Below are positions 49,439-60,700 of a DNA stretch of 64,000 bases, piece after piece. The stretch comes from Fennellomyces sp. T-0311 (lineage: Eukaryota > Mucoromycota > Mucoromycetes > Mucorales > Lichtheimiaceae). The stretch is from contig JALLLT010000006.1 of the NCBI GenBank assembly GCA_025266875.1, forward strand, positions 868,001-932,000, given 5' to 3'. The notes beneath the pieces are model-generated. The model worked only from the letters and a program-made list of their open reading frames with translations, was not told the DNA's origin and did no database searches. The position numbers were made by a program, and so were the translations under genes. Positions within the stretch are counted from its first letter, which is position 1; the number at the start of each line of letters is the position of its first letter.

Positions 49439-50751
49439 CTAAGCAATCGTCAGCAATATAGTCATAAGTTGGGGTCCCAGTCGCAATTTGGCTTTGTTCC
49501 ATCGTATACGCTTCACGGTCGTAATCACCAAAAATCCCAACAACATCTTCCCCCGTTGCATGATCCTTACTGCTGGAACTACCAGCATTACCATCCGCTT
49601 CATAGCCTTCAGTTCTTCAATTTGATTAGCGAGTCCCTCTCGAATTTGACCGTGTACCTCTGCTTGTGCTTCCAGGATTTGTACGCGTTCTTCTAACCAA
49701 CGTTCCCGTGCCTGTGGTTCTCGTTCTGGATCGGTTTGATTGTTTGTGTTGTAGTCGAGAGCATCCTCCAGTTTCCTGGTCCATTCATACGACTCTGCCA
49801 ATTTCTGTCCTTTGGTTTGTTGCACTGCTAATTTCCTTCGTGGCTCACTCAATTCTAGCATGACCGTTTGAACTTGTGTTTGTGTACGCTCTAATTGTTG
49901 ACCTCGTTCCGGAAGCTGTGATGCATGAACCTCGTCGATTTCATCCATCAACTTTTGCACTGCTAGTAGAAGGGTCGATCAGATCTCATTCCACATCACA
50001 TAATAAAGTGCGACTTACTGGAAACAATCTCGCGCCCGCGCGGATTTGATGCATATACTTTCTTTGGAATATCAGAAATAGGAGTATCCAATGGCTATTA
50101 TACATACATTGGTGAGTGACCACACCCTTTTCAAGTCCAATATGTGTTACCTGTTTTGATTCTGCGGCCTTCCAAGTTATTGAGTAGAATTCGTTTAGCA
50201 TGGTCATCATGGTATTGAGACCGTGTCGCATGGCAATGCTTAATCCGGTGTCACCCTTGACATCTTCCACATGGATCACTGTTTGTATATGACGTACGCT
50301 GACAATCGCGTCCAAGATATGCTTCATGTAGAACATGGCGGCGTCGTATCGCCCGTGTTCAGATGCTGTTAGCGCCGCATGATGGATGACATTCCTTCTC
50401 CGCCGATCCATGATAGGAATGGACTCTTTTAGGTGATCCAAAGAGTGCTGGAAAACAATGTGAATCGAAGCAATGCGTCATCATGACACCACGCATGAGT
50501 GCTGTTTCACCAGCATAGTTGACACCGGTTGCATCGGCACCATGGTTGACTAGTAGTTCCAATGTTTTTTATACGAGCCAATGAAGCTGCCTTATAAAGT
50601 GCTGTATTTCCCTGGTCATCGATCACGAGGCTGATGTCGATATCAGGTAGTTTGAGTAATTCCACTACTTGCGGCGAGTCGTTGGATCCATTGGTTATGT
50701 ATATGGTGAAGAGTGTATTTAAATGTAACGCAAATCGTAGATATGGGAATA
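49439..50751 (-). pseudogene. Decayed Swi6/Mbp1-like ankyrin-repeat cell-cycle regulator
   Basis: The minus strand encodes the C-terminal part of an MBF/SBF-type factor. Recognisable pieces: LPDIDISLVIDDQGNTALYK, AASLARIK, LELLVNHGADATGVNYAGET, ALMRGVMMTHCFD, HSLDHLKESIPIMDRRRRNV, IHHAALTASEHGRYDAAMFY, HVEDVKGDTGLSIAMRHGLN, then after two introns a coiled coil (VQKLMDEIDEVHASQLPERG, QLERTQTQVQTVMLELSEP). Intact relatives carry an N-terminal KilA-N/APSES DNA-binding domain; no trace precedes 50751, and the frame has no start ATG. Two shifts, both at homopolymers, split the ankyrin region: the T6 run at 50565-50570 and the T/A4 run at 50452-50455, each consistent with one extra base. A third shift near 49,600 is possible. 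Sequencing error could explain the shifts but not the missing 5' part. Confidence 0.7.
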
Positions 50752-50814
50752 CTTTTAGTAATGATATAGCTACATAGTTGTTAACAGCATGAATGTGGTA
50801 GAGAGATAGATGTA

Positions 50815-51114
50815 CTAAGTTTCATCCAATTCCTCCTCCTCGTCACTGGACTCCTCCACAAGGCGCTGCTTTTTGTGTCGATTTGACCGTGGTGAAAAAA
50901 ATATAAACACTGGGTCTACTTCATCTGTAAAAAGTGATTGTGTTGATGGTGTGGATGATAACTTACGGCCATACAACTGGGAATACACCGGATCCCGTGC
51001 GATCTCCGCAGTTAAGCCCTGTCTGGCCTGGTCAGCACTATGGGCTATTCGCGCCAAGCCAAAAAAAAATGTGGATGATGACGATGGCACGGTGGAACTT
51101 GCAATTGAATTCAT
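50815..51114 (-). CDS. Small hypothetical protein with acidic tail
   Basis: A two-exon reading starts MNSIASSTVPSSSSTFFFGL, continues ARIAHSADQARQGLTAEIAR and DPVYSQLYG, and after a GTAAGT...TTTACAG intron (about 43 nt) joins HEVDPVFIFFSPRSNRHKKQ and RLVEESSDEEEELDET. About 85 residues: a Ser/Thr leader, a helical-looking middle, a basic patch and an acidic end. A separate small frame upstream, MAAFLALK joined over an intron to TLLVENARIIKPAIYRINRK, ends in a stop overlapping this start and could be an upstream ORF or a different small gene. I do not recognise either. Confidence 0.4.
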   Translation of the reverse strand: MNSIASSTVPSSSSTFFFGLARIAHSADQARQGLTAEIARDPVYSQLYGRKLSSTPSTQSLFTDEVDPVFIFFSPRSNRHKKQRLVEESSDEEEELDET

Positions 51115-51655
51115 CTTCCTTTTCGATTGATACGGTAGATAGCTGGTTTGATGATACGGGCATTTTCAACCAATAATGTCTGGATAAACGTAGATGTAAG
51201 TATCACTTTAATCATCAACAAAAGAACATACCTTCAACGCAAGAAATGCGGCCATGGTTTTGTCACGCGTAATGTTGGAATCCTCACAATTTTTTGTGCA
51301 AGGGAATACTCTCGCTGTCTTTTTTTTTTCTTTTTCGTATTGCTTTCATATATATATATTGGGCAATTAATATGCGCTAATTTGCTTCGATCGTTGAACG
51401 GAAGAAGAAATAAGGTCGGTTAGGTAAGGGTTGTGTCATAAGGTGAAAAGACTTGTGTGGAACACCGATTCTGAGCTAGCTATAACGTAGATAGAGCTTA
51501 AATATGGGGGAGAGGTTGGCAGGAAGGCTAAAATGTAAAACTAGCCACCAAGTTCATAAGCTGAAGTGTAATATAATGAATGGAATATTATGATGGGCTG
51601 ACATTGTGTTCTTAAATTATAGGAAGTATGGCCGAGGCCGGATAAATCGATAACA
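51115..51655. other. Intergenic, includes the micro-frame upstream of the small acidic protein
   Basis: About 540 bp. The minus strand carries the two-exon micro-frame starting MAAFLALK near 51,256. Otherwise no gene; a TATATATATA run lies near 51,349-51,358. Confidence 0.4.
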
Positions 51656-53827
51656 TTACGTGTCAGTTTCTTCCATATCGCGCAGCAGTACATTCTTTAC
51701 CGGCGTGTGTAGTTCGTCAGAAATGCATGTGGCAACGTATACTTCTTCGTCCGGCAGCCAGAGCAAGGAGTACAGATATTTAGAATTTCCAAAACGATAT
51801 TCTTAACCTTCTGTCTAAACCATTCCCACCAGACTGATCAACGTACCAATCCAGTCCATGGACATCGTTTCTGTAATGCCGAACCTCTTCAAATTGTTCA
51901 GAATATTCGCATTCACCCTAAGATTCTAGTTTTGCTGGGATATCTTGGAATTGTTTCTCACGTACGATCTCTTCCACTCGTTGGACGCAAGCTCGACTTT
52001 GGTGCTAGACTCCTTGCACTTGAACAAAAAATCAATCTTTCTCGCAAACGCCGCAGACGTGTCATGGGCCATGAATAGAACTTTGTTGGTCTCGATCTCG
52101 GATTTGGACGTCATAGAGCCTGATTCGCCGCTAACATGAAAAAAAAATAGTGACGCAACTTCTAATGTTATGCAGCTGGCAGTTTTCTTACTCGCTCAAT
52201 AGGATATCCGTGTCTTTGAATACCAGGTCCAGGATTGATGCAGCTCTTCTGTAGAAGGTAATTTCGCTCTCCTTTTCGTCGCTGGACCACAAACCAAAGT
52301 TCTCGACGCTACAGAAAAAAACGGTTCAGAGTAAAAGGACACAATCTCCAGATACTATATATGTTGTATCGCGTCCACTTACACTCGTTCAAGACAACAC
52401 AAGACCAAATACATTTGGCTTGCCCGTTCTCTATTCTTTATACAAGTGAGCTTTCACTCTTGTATCTTATTTAGAACCGCGTCTGTGTCGTCACTTTCTG
52501 CCACCAGAAAGATCTCATGCATGTACGCCTTGACTTCTGGTTCCAGCTTTGGGAGAGGTCGCGTTTCCATCGTGAGGAGCCTTATCTTCGCTTCATTACC
52601 AGCCGTGGCAAGGATTGCGTCCCGTATATTAGGATTGACAAAGTTCACTATACGTGACAGACATGATCTTGGGTGAAAAAAAAGTGTTATTTCAGAGTAA
52701 CCATAAAAAAAGGAAATAGTCATAGCATACTTACAATGGCAACGTCGAGGGCACCCATATTGTTCAATTTCAGCTGTTGCGCTGTAAGGTACAGTAGGGC
52801 ACCTTTCATCGAACCGTCGCTCGACACGCTATCCAGAATGCCGCTCTCATGGGCCGTCAACGATTTGCCGGTGAACTAGAAGTTTAGGTGAGTAACCAGA
52901 ATACCTTACCAAAACTTAAACGTGTACGTTTTTGTACGCAATAAAATGGAGCTTTCCTTCTACAGTAGCCGCTTTATATAACGATATTTTATATAACGAT
53001 AATTCGATATAACGATACAATTCTCGATGCACCAAAACGATAATCACTGCCAAATCCCATTTTATATAACGATATTTTGATATAACGATAAAGTTTGGGC
53101 TGCACCATCATATCGTTATATAAAGCGGCCACTGTAATTCCAAATCGTTGAAGTTTTCATGTACCACGCGTTGTTGCTCCGGTGGCGACACTGGTTCTTG
53201 TTCAGATGGGAGTTGCTGTTCCGGTGTTTGTGATGGTTGCGACGAAGAAGAGGAGTCTGCATTGATTTCTTTGAGGATTTCATCCATCGATGTAGCTGTT
53301 CCAAGTAATCCATCCAGGTAAGATAGTTGGGAAGATTTTTTCATCTGGTACTGTTATATAAAAAAGAAGGATGCGTCGATACTAAAATAATTACAACAGC
53401 ACAACCGCGTAATGAGTACCAGTTTTGCTGCTAATTCGCTAATGTGCTCCCACATTTTCTTCTCAAAATGCTTGCTACAAATGAAAGTCGATGCACAGTA
53501 TGAGTAACGCTGGACTTGGCACTTCTATGTACACAAATCAAAAATGAAAATACCTTGTCTTCACGTTCTCCAATTTGCCCTTGCGCTTTAAGGATAATAC
53601 GAACCGCTGCCTCCACATGGAATACAGCTCCTCTGCTGCTTTTCCATATCTGAACGACCATTTGGAAATGTTCTCAGGATTCATGCTAATGAAATCATTG
53701 AAACATGGATCATCGGAATCGCTAACATAAGCGTTCAAGGCTTATTTTCCAAAAGGCTCAACAATGAATTACCACTGAATCTAAACCTTGAAGCTATCAA
53801 TTAAACAATGTATACCTTCGAATCCAT
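51656..53827 (-). pseudogene. Multi-exon gene of unknown function, split by a MITE
   Basis: Minus-strand gene with many short introns. A start at 53827 gives MDSKIQCDSDDPCFNDFISM, then WSFRYGKAAEELYSMWRQRF, HFEKKMWEHISELAAKL, LDGLLGTATSMDEILKEINA, a Ser/Gln/Pro-rich linker and HENFNDLEL, where the 172-bp MITE begins. Without the MITE and one TA the frame continues EGKLHFIAYKN to the next donor and then FTGKSLTAHESGILDSVSSD. Further exons: VNFVNPNIRDAILATAGNEA, EPEVKAYMHEIFLVAES, ASQMYLVLCCLERV, ENFGLWSSDEKESEITFYRR, VLFMAHDTSAAFARKIDFLF, LASNEWKRSYVRNNSK, NANILNNLKRFGITETMSMD and a stop at 51656. Some joins downstream (near 52,730) need a non-obvious donor. I do not recognise a named family; it has the look of lineage-specific Mucoromycota proteins. 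Confidence 0.65.
52963..53134 (-). mobile_element. 172-bp Tc1/mariner-like MITE, copy 1
   Basis: The element runs CAGTAGCCGCTTTATATAAC ... TATATAAAGCGGCCACTG, with near-perfect terminal inverted repeats of about 24 bp (consensus CAGTGGCCGCTTTATATAAC GATA) and a TA on each side (52961-52962 and 53135-53136), the target duplication of Tc1/mariner elements. The interior repeats (T)ATATAACGATA many times on both arms, so a transcript would fold strongly. It carries no coding capacity and would depend on a transposase elsewhere. It lies inside a coding exon (see the split gene). The second copy is at 55442-55613. Confidence 0.85.
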
Positions 53828-55439
53828 CAAAAGAAACCATCAGCGGCTGTCAACTTGTGAAAATCGAGGTGGTCGAGGATAATGATTAATGCGTGCACGT
53901 GTCAAAGCGGGTCGCGAAAAGATACGCACTGACTGTGGCCTTCATGGCTCTTTCCACTTCCGATCAGGAACTACCGCCTGCGGTGGGTCCACCCCAAATT
54001 AAAAAGCACTCTACAACTTCACCCACACCAAACCAACAAAATCTCACTACGACCCTTCAAAATCATACAAATGAACAGATCCAACCTACGTCTCTCACCT
54101 AAAAATAAAAAAAAAAGATACAACAAAAAAACCCAGAAACTATTAAAACAAAGAACTAGGGCTTGCAATTCGGTCAGACAGACCCGAGGATCGACCGTTT
54201 GTCCAAGCATGACCGTCGGGCGCCCGAGCATTTAGAGTGTATAATATTAATCAGAAACTCACTTGAAAGAAGCAACACATACGATAATGTCACCAAATTT
54301 AATTCAGTCATTTGTTGTATGTGCTTTGCAGTAACTTTTTAAGGTACAGTAGCAACTGAAAGTTGCTTAGTTTTATTTAAAGAATACGGTGCTAAATAAG
54401 TTCAGAGGACCTAATTTTTATGATTGACAGTGTTACATTGTTGTCAAAAACGATGCAGTATCGCTGAACAGATTGAGTAAAAAAAATAAGAGAAACGAAT
54501 GTTGCCATAGAAATAAATAGCTAAAGGTGCTACAGGCGGCTTGCTTTGTCAGGTAGTCTGGGGTGCTTATTTTTAAGATCGCATATACTAAATCGTTAAC
54601 TGGAATGGTGTAGAAATAGAGATCTGATTGAGTAACGAAAAACGAACTGAGAGAAACGAATGTTGCCACAGCAGTAGCTGTTTTTTTGGCCAGCTGCCAA
54701 AATAAATTGTATTTCGTCTCTAAAAGAAAAACTTGAAGTTTTATAGTGAACATTTATGCTTTGCATCTTAACCATGTTCAGCAATGAACAAGCTTGATCT
54801 GCTTTTTCGGATACGGTCTAGCAGCCTTGCCCGTTTAAAGATGACCGACGGTCTTCGGTCCTTGGGTATGGACCGACCGATATGCCCGCAGACCGTCGGT
54901 CCACGCCCGTTGCAAGCCTTACTATGGCATGTCTTACGCCTGATCCCTTTCCCCCAAGCCTTTTTCGATTCGATAAGTTCTATTTGTTTTTCTTTTCTTA
55001 ACCATCACATGTTCCCCAAACTTTTCTATGACACCTTTCTATTACCCCGTTTGCAAGGTAGTGCTGCCCTTTTGGATTCCATAGTACAACAACTCAGCTT
55101 CCAGTGCCGTTGGATTATACCTCTTTTCTTCCCTTCTAACAAAACATTTTCATTTATTCACCCTTGGACTGTTACATTCCTTAATCCTATCTGTACTCTT
55201 AATGACGGTTTACGACGGTTTACAGCGTTTATTTTTCTATCCACTTCGGCCTGCCTTCATGAACACCTCCACTTCTCTTTTGGGCCCTATGTGCAAGCAA
55301 TTGACACATGCTCTAGGAACATTTATCAATGCCGTCCTTACGCGTCGTTGTCACCCCTTCCCCTTACTTCCTTTATATTACCCCGCATTATTGCTCATCT
55401 TACCGATATTGTATTTCATTGTCATTAATTCCATCGTTG
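53828..55439. other. Accessory spacer between the split gene and the second MITE
   Basis: No supported gene. Open frames at 54784-55428 and 55202-55468 overlap in different frames, are hydrophobic and lack motifs; the second ends inside the MITE. The hAT-like element occupies 54157-54921. Confidence 0.45.
54157..54921. mobile_element. Possible short non-autonomous hAT-like element
   Basis: TAGGGCTTGCAA at 54157-54168 is matched by the inverted TTGCAAGCCTTA at 54910-54921 (11 of 12). Close to both ends lie several GACCG/CGGTC words (54171-54215 and 54811-54903), the kind of subterminal repeats hAT transposases bind. Inside, GAGAAACGAATGTTGCCA occurs exactly at 54490-54507 and 54651-54668. No 8-bp target duplication is visible (flanks CAAAGAAC and CTATGGCA differ), so the ends may have drifted or the call may be wrong. 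Confidence 0.4.
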
Positions 55440-55441
55440 TA

Positions 55442-55613
55442 CAGTGGTCGCTTTATATAACGATATGATGGTGCAGCCCAAACTTTATTGCTATATCAAA
55501 ATATCGTTATATAAAATGGGATTTGGCAGTGATTACCGTTTTGGTGCATCGAGAATTGTATCGTTATATCGAATTATCGCTATATAAAGTATCGTTATAT
55601 AAAGCGGCCACTG
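55442..55613 (+). mobile_element. 172-bp Tc1/mariner-like MITE, copy 2 (inverted relative to copy 1)
   Basis: CAGTGGTCGCTTTATATAAC to AAGCGGCCACTG, flanked by TA at 55440-55441 and 55614-55615. It is the reverse complement of copy 1 along its length, for example GATGGTGCAGCCCAAACTTT here against AAAGTTTGGGCTGCACCATC there, and has exactly the same length. The arms differ at a few positions, so the copies are not identical. No coding capacity. Confidence 0.85.
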
Positions 55614-55990
55614 TATTTATTATTTCTTGAGAGCATTGGGTATATATATCGGATAAGAATAAGAGCAATAAAGGCATCAGTTTATCTCGTCACATTATTC
55701 TACCTACCTTATCCTTGTCTAGACCAACATCTAGGATCCATCTCTATCCTAGTTCTTGTCCTTGTCCGATCTTGCCATCGGTAGCCATCCATTGGGTCAA
55801 TGCGTAGCGGAAAGCACCTAACACCCACCTTCTTGTCTAGTCTTGTTCTTGTCTTGTTCTGTCTTGCCGCTTGATCCATTCTCGTGGGGTCTTGCATTCT
55901 TATTGATTGGTTAGTAGTTGTATTATCCTTTAGTAGAGTAGTATTCGTATCTCCGTCCTGTTCCTAGCCATCTTCTATTGGGTCGTGCTC
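55614..55990. other. Pyrimidine-rich low-complexity spacer
   Basis: Contains many CTTGTC/CTTGTT words (about 55,710-55,880) and no gene. ATAAGAGCAATAAAGGCATC near 55,659 resembles LTR-type sequence but nothing else supports that. Confidence 0.35.
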
Positions 55991-56663
55991 CTACTCTCCA
56001 CTCGCATTTCTGACATTAAGACAGGTTGCACCATATGAGGTGCCATCGGTCGATTCTCGTGCAACTGGGGAGAAATAGCTGTGCTCATAGCCAGGAAAGA
56101 TATCGTTATGTGCTCTTCTGGTAGTACTGTTAAATATGATACCCAAAACGACACACTCGTCGCTTTCTTTGGTGAGAGAGAGAGGCAACATTGGTGAGAA
56201 GAATTGAGCGTGGTTGTCTGGTATATGGTAATGGGTGGAATAGCAGCCTGATGTTTGAAACATGATCCATTGACTCCCAGTCCAACGCCTCGCTTTCATC
56301 GCCAAAGTCATCCATTGAGCGAATCACTTCGCCATAGATTTTGTTTGTTTTATTTTTTCCTTCCTCGTCTTTGAAGATATCGTAATCGCTGTACCTGATG
56401 GGGTGTATGGTGTCGTATCGGCATCGTATACGTAGCACCGTATCTTCATCGATCGTGTAAACGCAATTCTGGTCCAGTGTAATATCGACTACTGTCCAGT
56501 GTGAGTGCAATCCGGCAACGCCTATCCAAGAAGGAAGGCCATAGGATTCCATGGTCGTCTTAAACGTAGGCTTTCCATTCGGAAATAAGATAGACCCAAA
56601 GGACATGAGCGATAAATCCCTTTGGGACAAGCGTCGGTAAAATGCGTTCATTGCAGCGGACAC
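55991..56663 (-). CDS. Hypothetical protein, possibly frameshifted
   Basis: The first part, entered from an acceptor at about 56,690, reads HTDVSAAMNAFYRRLSQRDL, SLMSFGSILFPNGKPTFKTT, GLPSWIGVAGLHSHWTVVDI and YTIDEDTVLRIRCRYDTIHP, then IYGEVIRSMDDFGDESEALD. A second good frame follows: FFSPMLPLSLTKESDECVVL, GIIFNSTTRRAHNDIFPGYE, HSYFSPVARES, ending NVRNASGE. The obvious intron between them (GTTTCA...ACCAG) does not join the two in frame, so either another donor is used or there is a shift. A possible first exon upstream (MSNFFFLLCILAYLWVHFF) looks like a signal peptide. Family not recognised. Confidence 0.4.
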
Positions 56664-57792
56664 GTCGGTGTGACAATAAAAGTCTGAAAAAAAAAGCAGT
56701 AGGTTTGGTATTGAAGGAAAAGGAATTGGTATCGAGCTAAAAGTTTGGTCGTGTAAAAAAATGGACCCACAGATACGCTAGAATACATAGGAGAAAAAAA
56801 AAGTTACTCATGATTTTGAATAACTTCATCTCATCGCTCATCAATGTAAGAATTCGAAATAAGCTACATATACTATGACGTAATTTAAACTTCAACTGCT
56901 AAGGGTACTAATGCATTGGCACGACAAGCGAATAGCGGTGGTGTATGTAAGCATAGATTCCACTTGCTTTTCTTCAAACATAAGTGGTCAGAATATATAC
57001 CATGTTGAAGAGAGGATTTAACATCAGAAAGGACCTGGAACCGGAGAGTATGACCAAGTGAGATGCTTCCATGACGTAAGTACATAGTAAGACCTTTGTC
57101 TGCTTGTGGGAAAAGTGCATTTAATATATAAGCTTAATAGATTGTAAGATCTACTCGTAAGATAAAAATATATCGCGGCGATAATGTCGATCACAACATA
57201 ATTTTCATGGATGTAACCATTGTGGCTTCTTCCAGTCTACCGGATCAATTGGCAATATGCCGATTATAGGCATTCATTTACTTTCGATTCCATCATTCTC
57301 ATTGCAGGCAACATAACCCGTGGCATGGCAGGGACGAGACAAGAATAGAAAATAGCACACAGTCCATGTAGAGGAGAAAAGCGACTTCCATCGTCAAGGC
57401 AACGGAGTACAAAGCAACCAAAGGGACACCGTGATTGGGGCATATTCTTCATGCCTTCTGGGCGCTATGCAGCTTCGTGCATTGAATTAGTTATGACCAA
57501 ACAAAGAAAAGAAAGCGCTCCTGCTTGTTTTGGGAGAATATGTCCCAGTAGGAGTTTGCGATGCGCTTCCAAGTGAGTCTCCGCGCCGGGAGAGTTGGCA
57601 ATCGATGTCAAGAAAATTTGAATTTACCAGTCAGTTCATTTTGTTCCGCCGACGAGGATCGGTTTTGCAGTTGTCTCTCTTTCTCTTTTTCTCTCTTGAA
57701 GAACACAAAAGGAAACAAGATCGATAACAACAAGGGCGCGACGCGAGGCAATTACAGCTGTGAACAATTTCGGTAGCCTACGTATTCAACCC
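56664..57792. other. Intergenic, promoter side of PGAP1 gene
   Basis: About 1.1 kb. Apart from the possible signal-peptide exon on the minus strand near 56,740-56,815, no gene is supported. An acceptor-like TTTCGGTAG at 57768-57776 leaves open a non-coding first exon for the PGAP1 gene. Confidence 0.4.
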
Positions 57793-60700
57793 ATGAATGC
57801 CTCGTCGTCGCCGCCGCCCTCATCGCCTGACAGCACAGACGATGAGCCGCCATTGTCGAGTCGAGAAAAAACAAAACTACAAGCACCTCATCTTCGCATT
57901 GATCAATCACCGTCGCTGCGACCTTCAAGTCGCACGTCGTCACCAGCAACCTCTCCATCACCACCGTCATCACCATCCCCACGCGCTGGCAAAAAGCAGC
58001 TCACACTTCCACGAGCGTTTAGAGTCACTCGCTTCAGCCGCTACTTTATTATCGTATCCATACTCCTATTCTTCATATCCCTTTTTGTCATATTAGATTC
58101 ATTTAAACATCATCAGCGAGACGTCGATGGGTGCCAGGACAGCTTTATGCAGCCGATATACATCAAACAAACCGGCTTCGACAGCGAAATGACCCGGTTT
58201 GCCAGCAAGTACGCGCTCTACCTGTATCGCGAAAAGGATGTCGACCTTTCAGACCAGGTAAGCCGGCGTGCACAATGGCGCCAAGGCCCAAAGGTAGACT
58301 AAAATTCGAATAATTTAAAGCCTACGGGAGTGCCAGTGCTGTTCATTCCTGGGCACGCCGGGAGCCACAAGCAGATACGGTCGATTGCTGCCGAGACAGC
58401 GTACGCCTATTACCAGCATTACGCCACACATCCAGAAATTCTAAAGCAGGGCGTCCGGAATCTTGACTTTTTCACGGGTAGGGAGTTGCGGCTAATATAC
58501 GGCAAGTGGGCTTATTTTCTTTATATAGTCGATTTTCACGAAGAGTTCTCAGCACTGCATGGACAATCCATGCTCGAGCAGGCCGAGTACTTGAATGACG
58601 CCATCGACTACATTCTGAAGCTGTATCCGAAATCACGCAAATCCAGACGCTACCCGGACCCGACCTCTGTCCTGATCATCGGCCACTCGATGGGCGGCGT
58701 CGTTGCACGGAACATGTTCATGCTCAACAACTACCAGCCTGGGTCCATCAACACCATCATCACGCTGTCGAGCCCGCACATTCTGCCACCCGCGCCGTTC
58801 GACTGGAAGATCAGCAAGATATACGACGACATGCACCGCTTCTGGGTGGACGGCTACACGCAGGCGCACGAAGACTGGGCATCGCTGAAAGATGTAATGC
58901 TCATTTCGATTGCGGGTGGCACGTTGGACAATATTGTGTGCTCCGATTCGGCCAACGTCGGTGCATTTTTGCCGGCATCCAATGGTTTTACAGTGTTTAC
59001 TACCGCGATCCCGGAGGTGTGGACCGGAACAGACCACCTGTCGATCTATTCATGCAAACAGCTGGTGCGTGTCCTGGCAAAGGCCATGCTGGACATTGTC
59101 GACACGCGCAAGCCCACACAGACCAAGTCGCTCGACGAAAGAATAGCCGTGATGCAAAGGGCATTCCTTAGTGGATTGGAGGATAGGACACAGGGCCTAT
59201 CGTTGGGTGAGCATACTCAAAAAAAAGGGGGGGTTGAGGAGCAAGACCAAACGTTAATCCGGGTTCACTAGGTCGCCGAAGCTATCGTGAAACGTCCGAC
59301 CACGATCTGCGGGCACTGGCAGTCGGAGACCGCTTACTAATTAAGGGCCACGACACCAAGCCGTTGTCGCTGCTGCCCCGATCAACCGACGCCATGTCAT
59401 TCTCCATTCTAACCGACCAGCGCGTAGGTAACGATAGCGCGCGCTTTGAGTTTGTCTTTTGCAATAGGGTGGCGCGTGTATCGCCCGACACCACGCGGCT
59501 GGTGTGTCAGTCGGCCGATGACGCAGCTGTCTTTGTACCGGCATCGACAGCGCGCGACAACTATCCGTTTTCGGGCCGTACGTTCACGTTTGCCAGCATT
59601 CGCTTCGACGAAATGAACGAGTACGAATGGTTTGGAATAGTGGATAACGGCGGCAAGGACGGGTTCCTGGTGGCAGAGCCGTTCAACACTGCCAACAATG
59701 AATACGTGATCGACAAATCGATGCTTTCCATTGCCATGGAAGGTGTCCATGTGGACGTGCAGGCTTCGCTGTTTTCATCGATCCACATTCCAGCGATCGA
59801 GAGCCCCATGCTCGCATACCATCTCAAGGTGTCGCGGCAGGACTGCAGCGACATATTTGCACCGTTTCTTCGACAGTCGATATCGACGATGCACGAGTCA
59901 AAGTTCTACGTCAACTTGGCAAACAACGAGGACGAGACGGATATATCGTTACACGGACGCACTGCATTTTCGTCCATGGCCATCAGCACACGCGACGTAG
60001 ATCACCGGGGACTGTCACTACAAGTTTGGATGGATCCAACGTGCAGCGAGCCGCTCAAAATCGACCTTGCGATCGACTGGTACGGCAGCGCAGGGCGGGT
60101 CGGGTTCCGCAACGGGATCATGCTGCTATCGTACACATTCATTATGGTGATGCTTGTTCTCGCAGGACAGATCTACTGCTACAACCGCACAGGTAAAGCG
60201 ATAGGGGCTGGGGAATGGTTGTGGGTGCTGATCCGAGTTTCCTATTAAGGAATATTTCCGCATTTCGGGCAAGGGCTTAGCTTTTGCATCCGACGCACGT
60301 TACCTGTCATTATACCCACTGTAGCACTGTGCAGCATCTATCAGTGCACCCAGCATCTACCTGCATATACTGTTTTGAACGACTTGGACGTCTCGATTGC
60401 TTGGCACGATCTGCTTATTGGAAACTCAGATCCGTTTTTCTGGTGGCTCCCGCTCGTGGGTCTGCTGATGAGTCTTGGCGCGATCTCTTTTGTGTGGTTG
60501 GTTGTGGAGCTGCTGCTGCATTTCTGCGCCAGCATTTCGTCGTTTCTGATTGGCCAGCGTATCATCACTTGGCATTGGTGTAACCGGCAGCAGGAGACAA
60601 GGAACCAAAGGTTCCAGCGGCGGGCGATCACAACACTGATTCTGTTTGTGTTGGTGGCAACATGCATCCCGTACCAGTTTGTGTTTGTGGTGGCGGTGCT

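Noticed and set aside
54784..55428. 214-codon plus-strand open frame
   Set aside because: Overlaps the end of the possible hAT-like element, is hydrophobic and compositionally odd, and a second frame of similar quality overlaps it.
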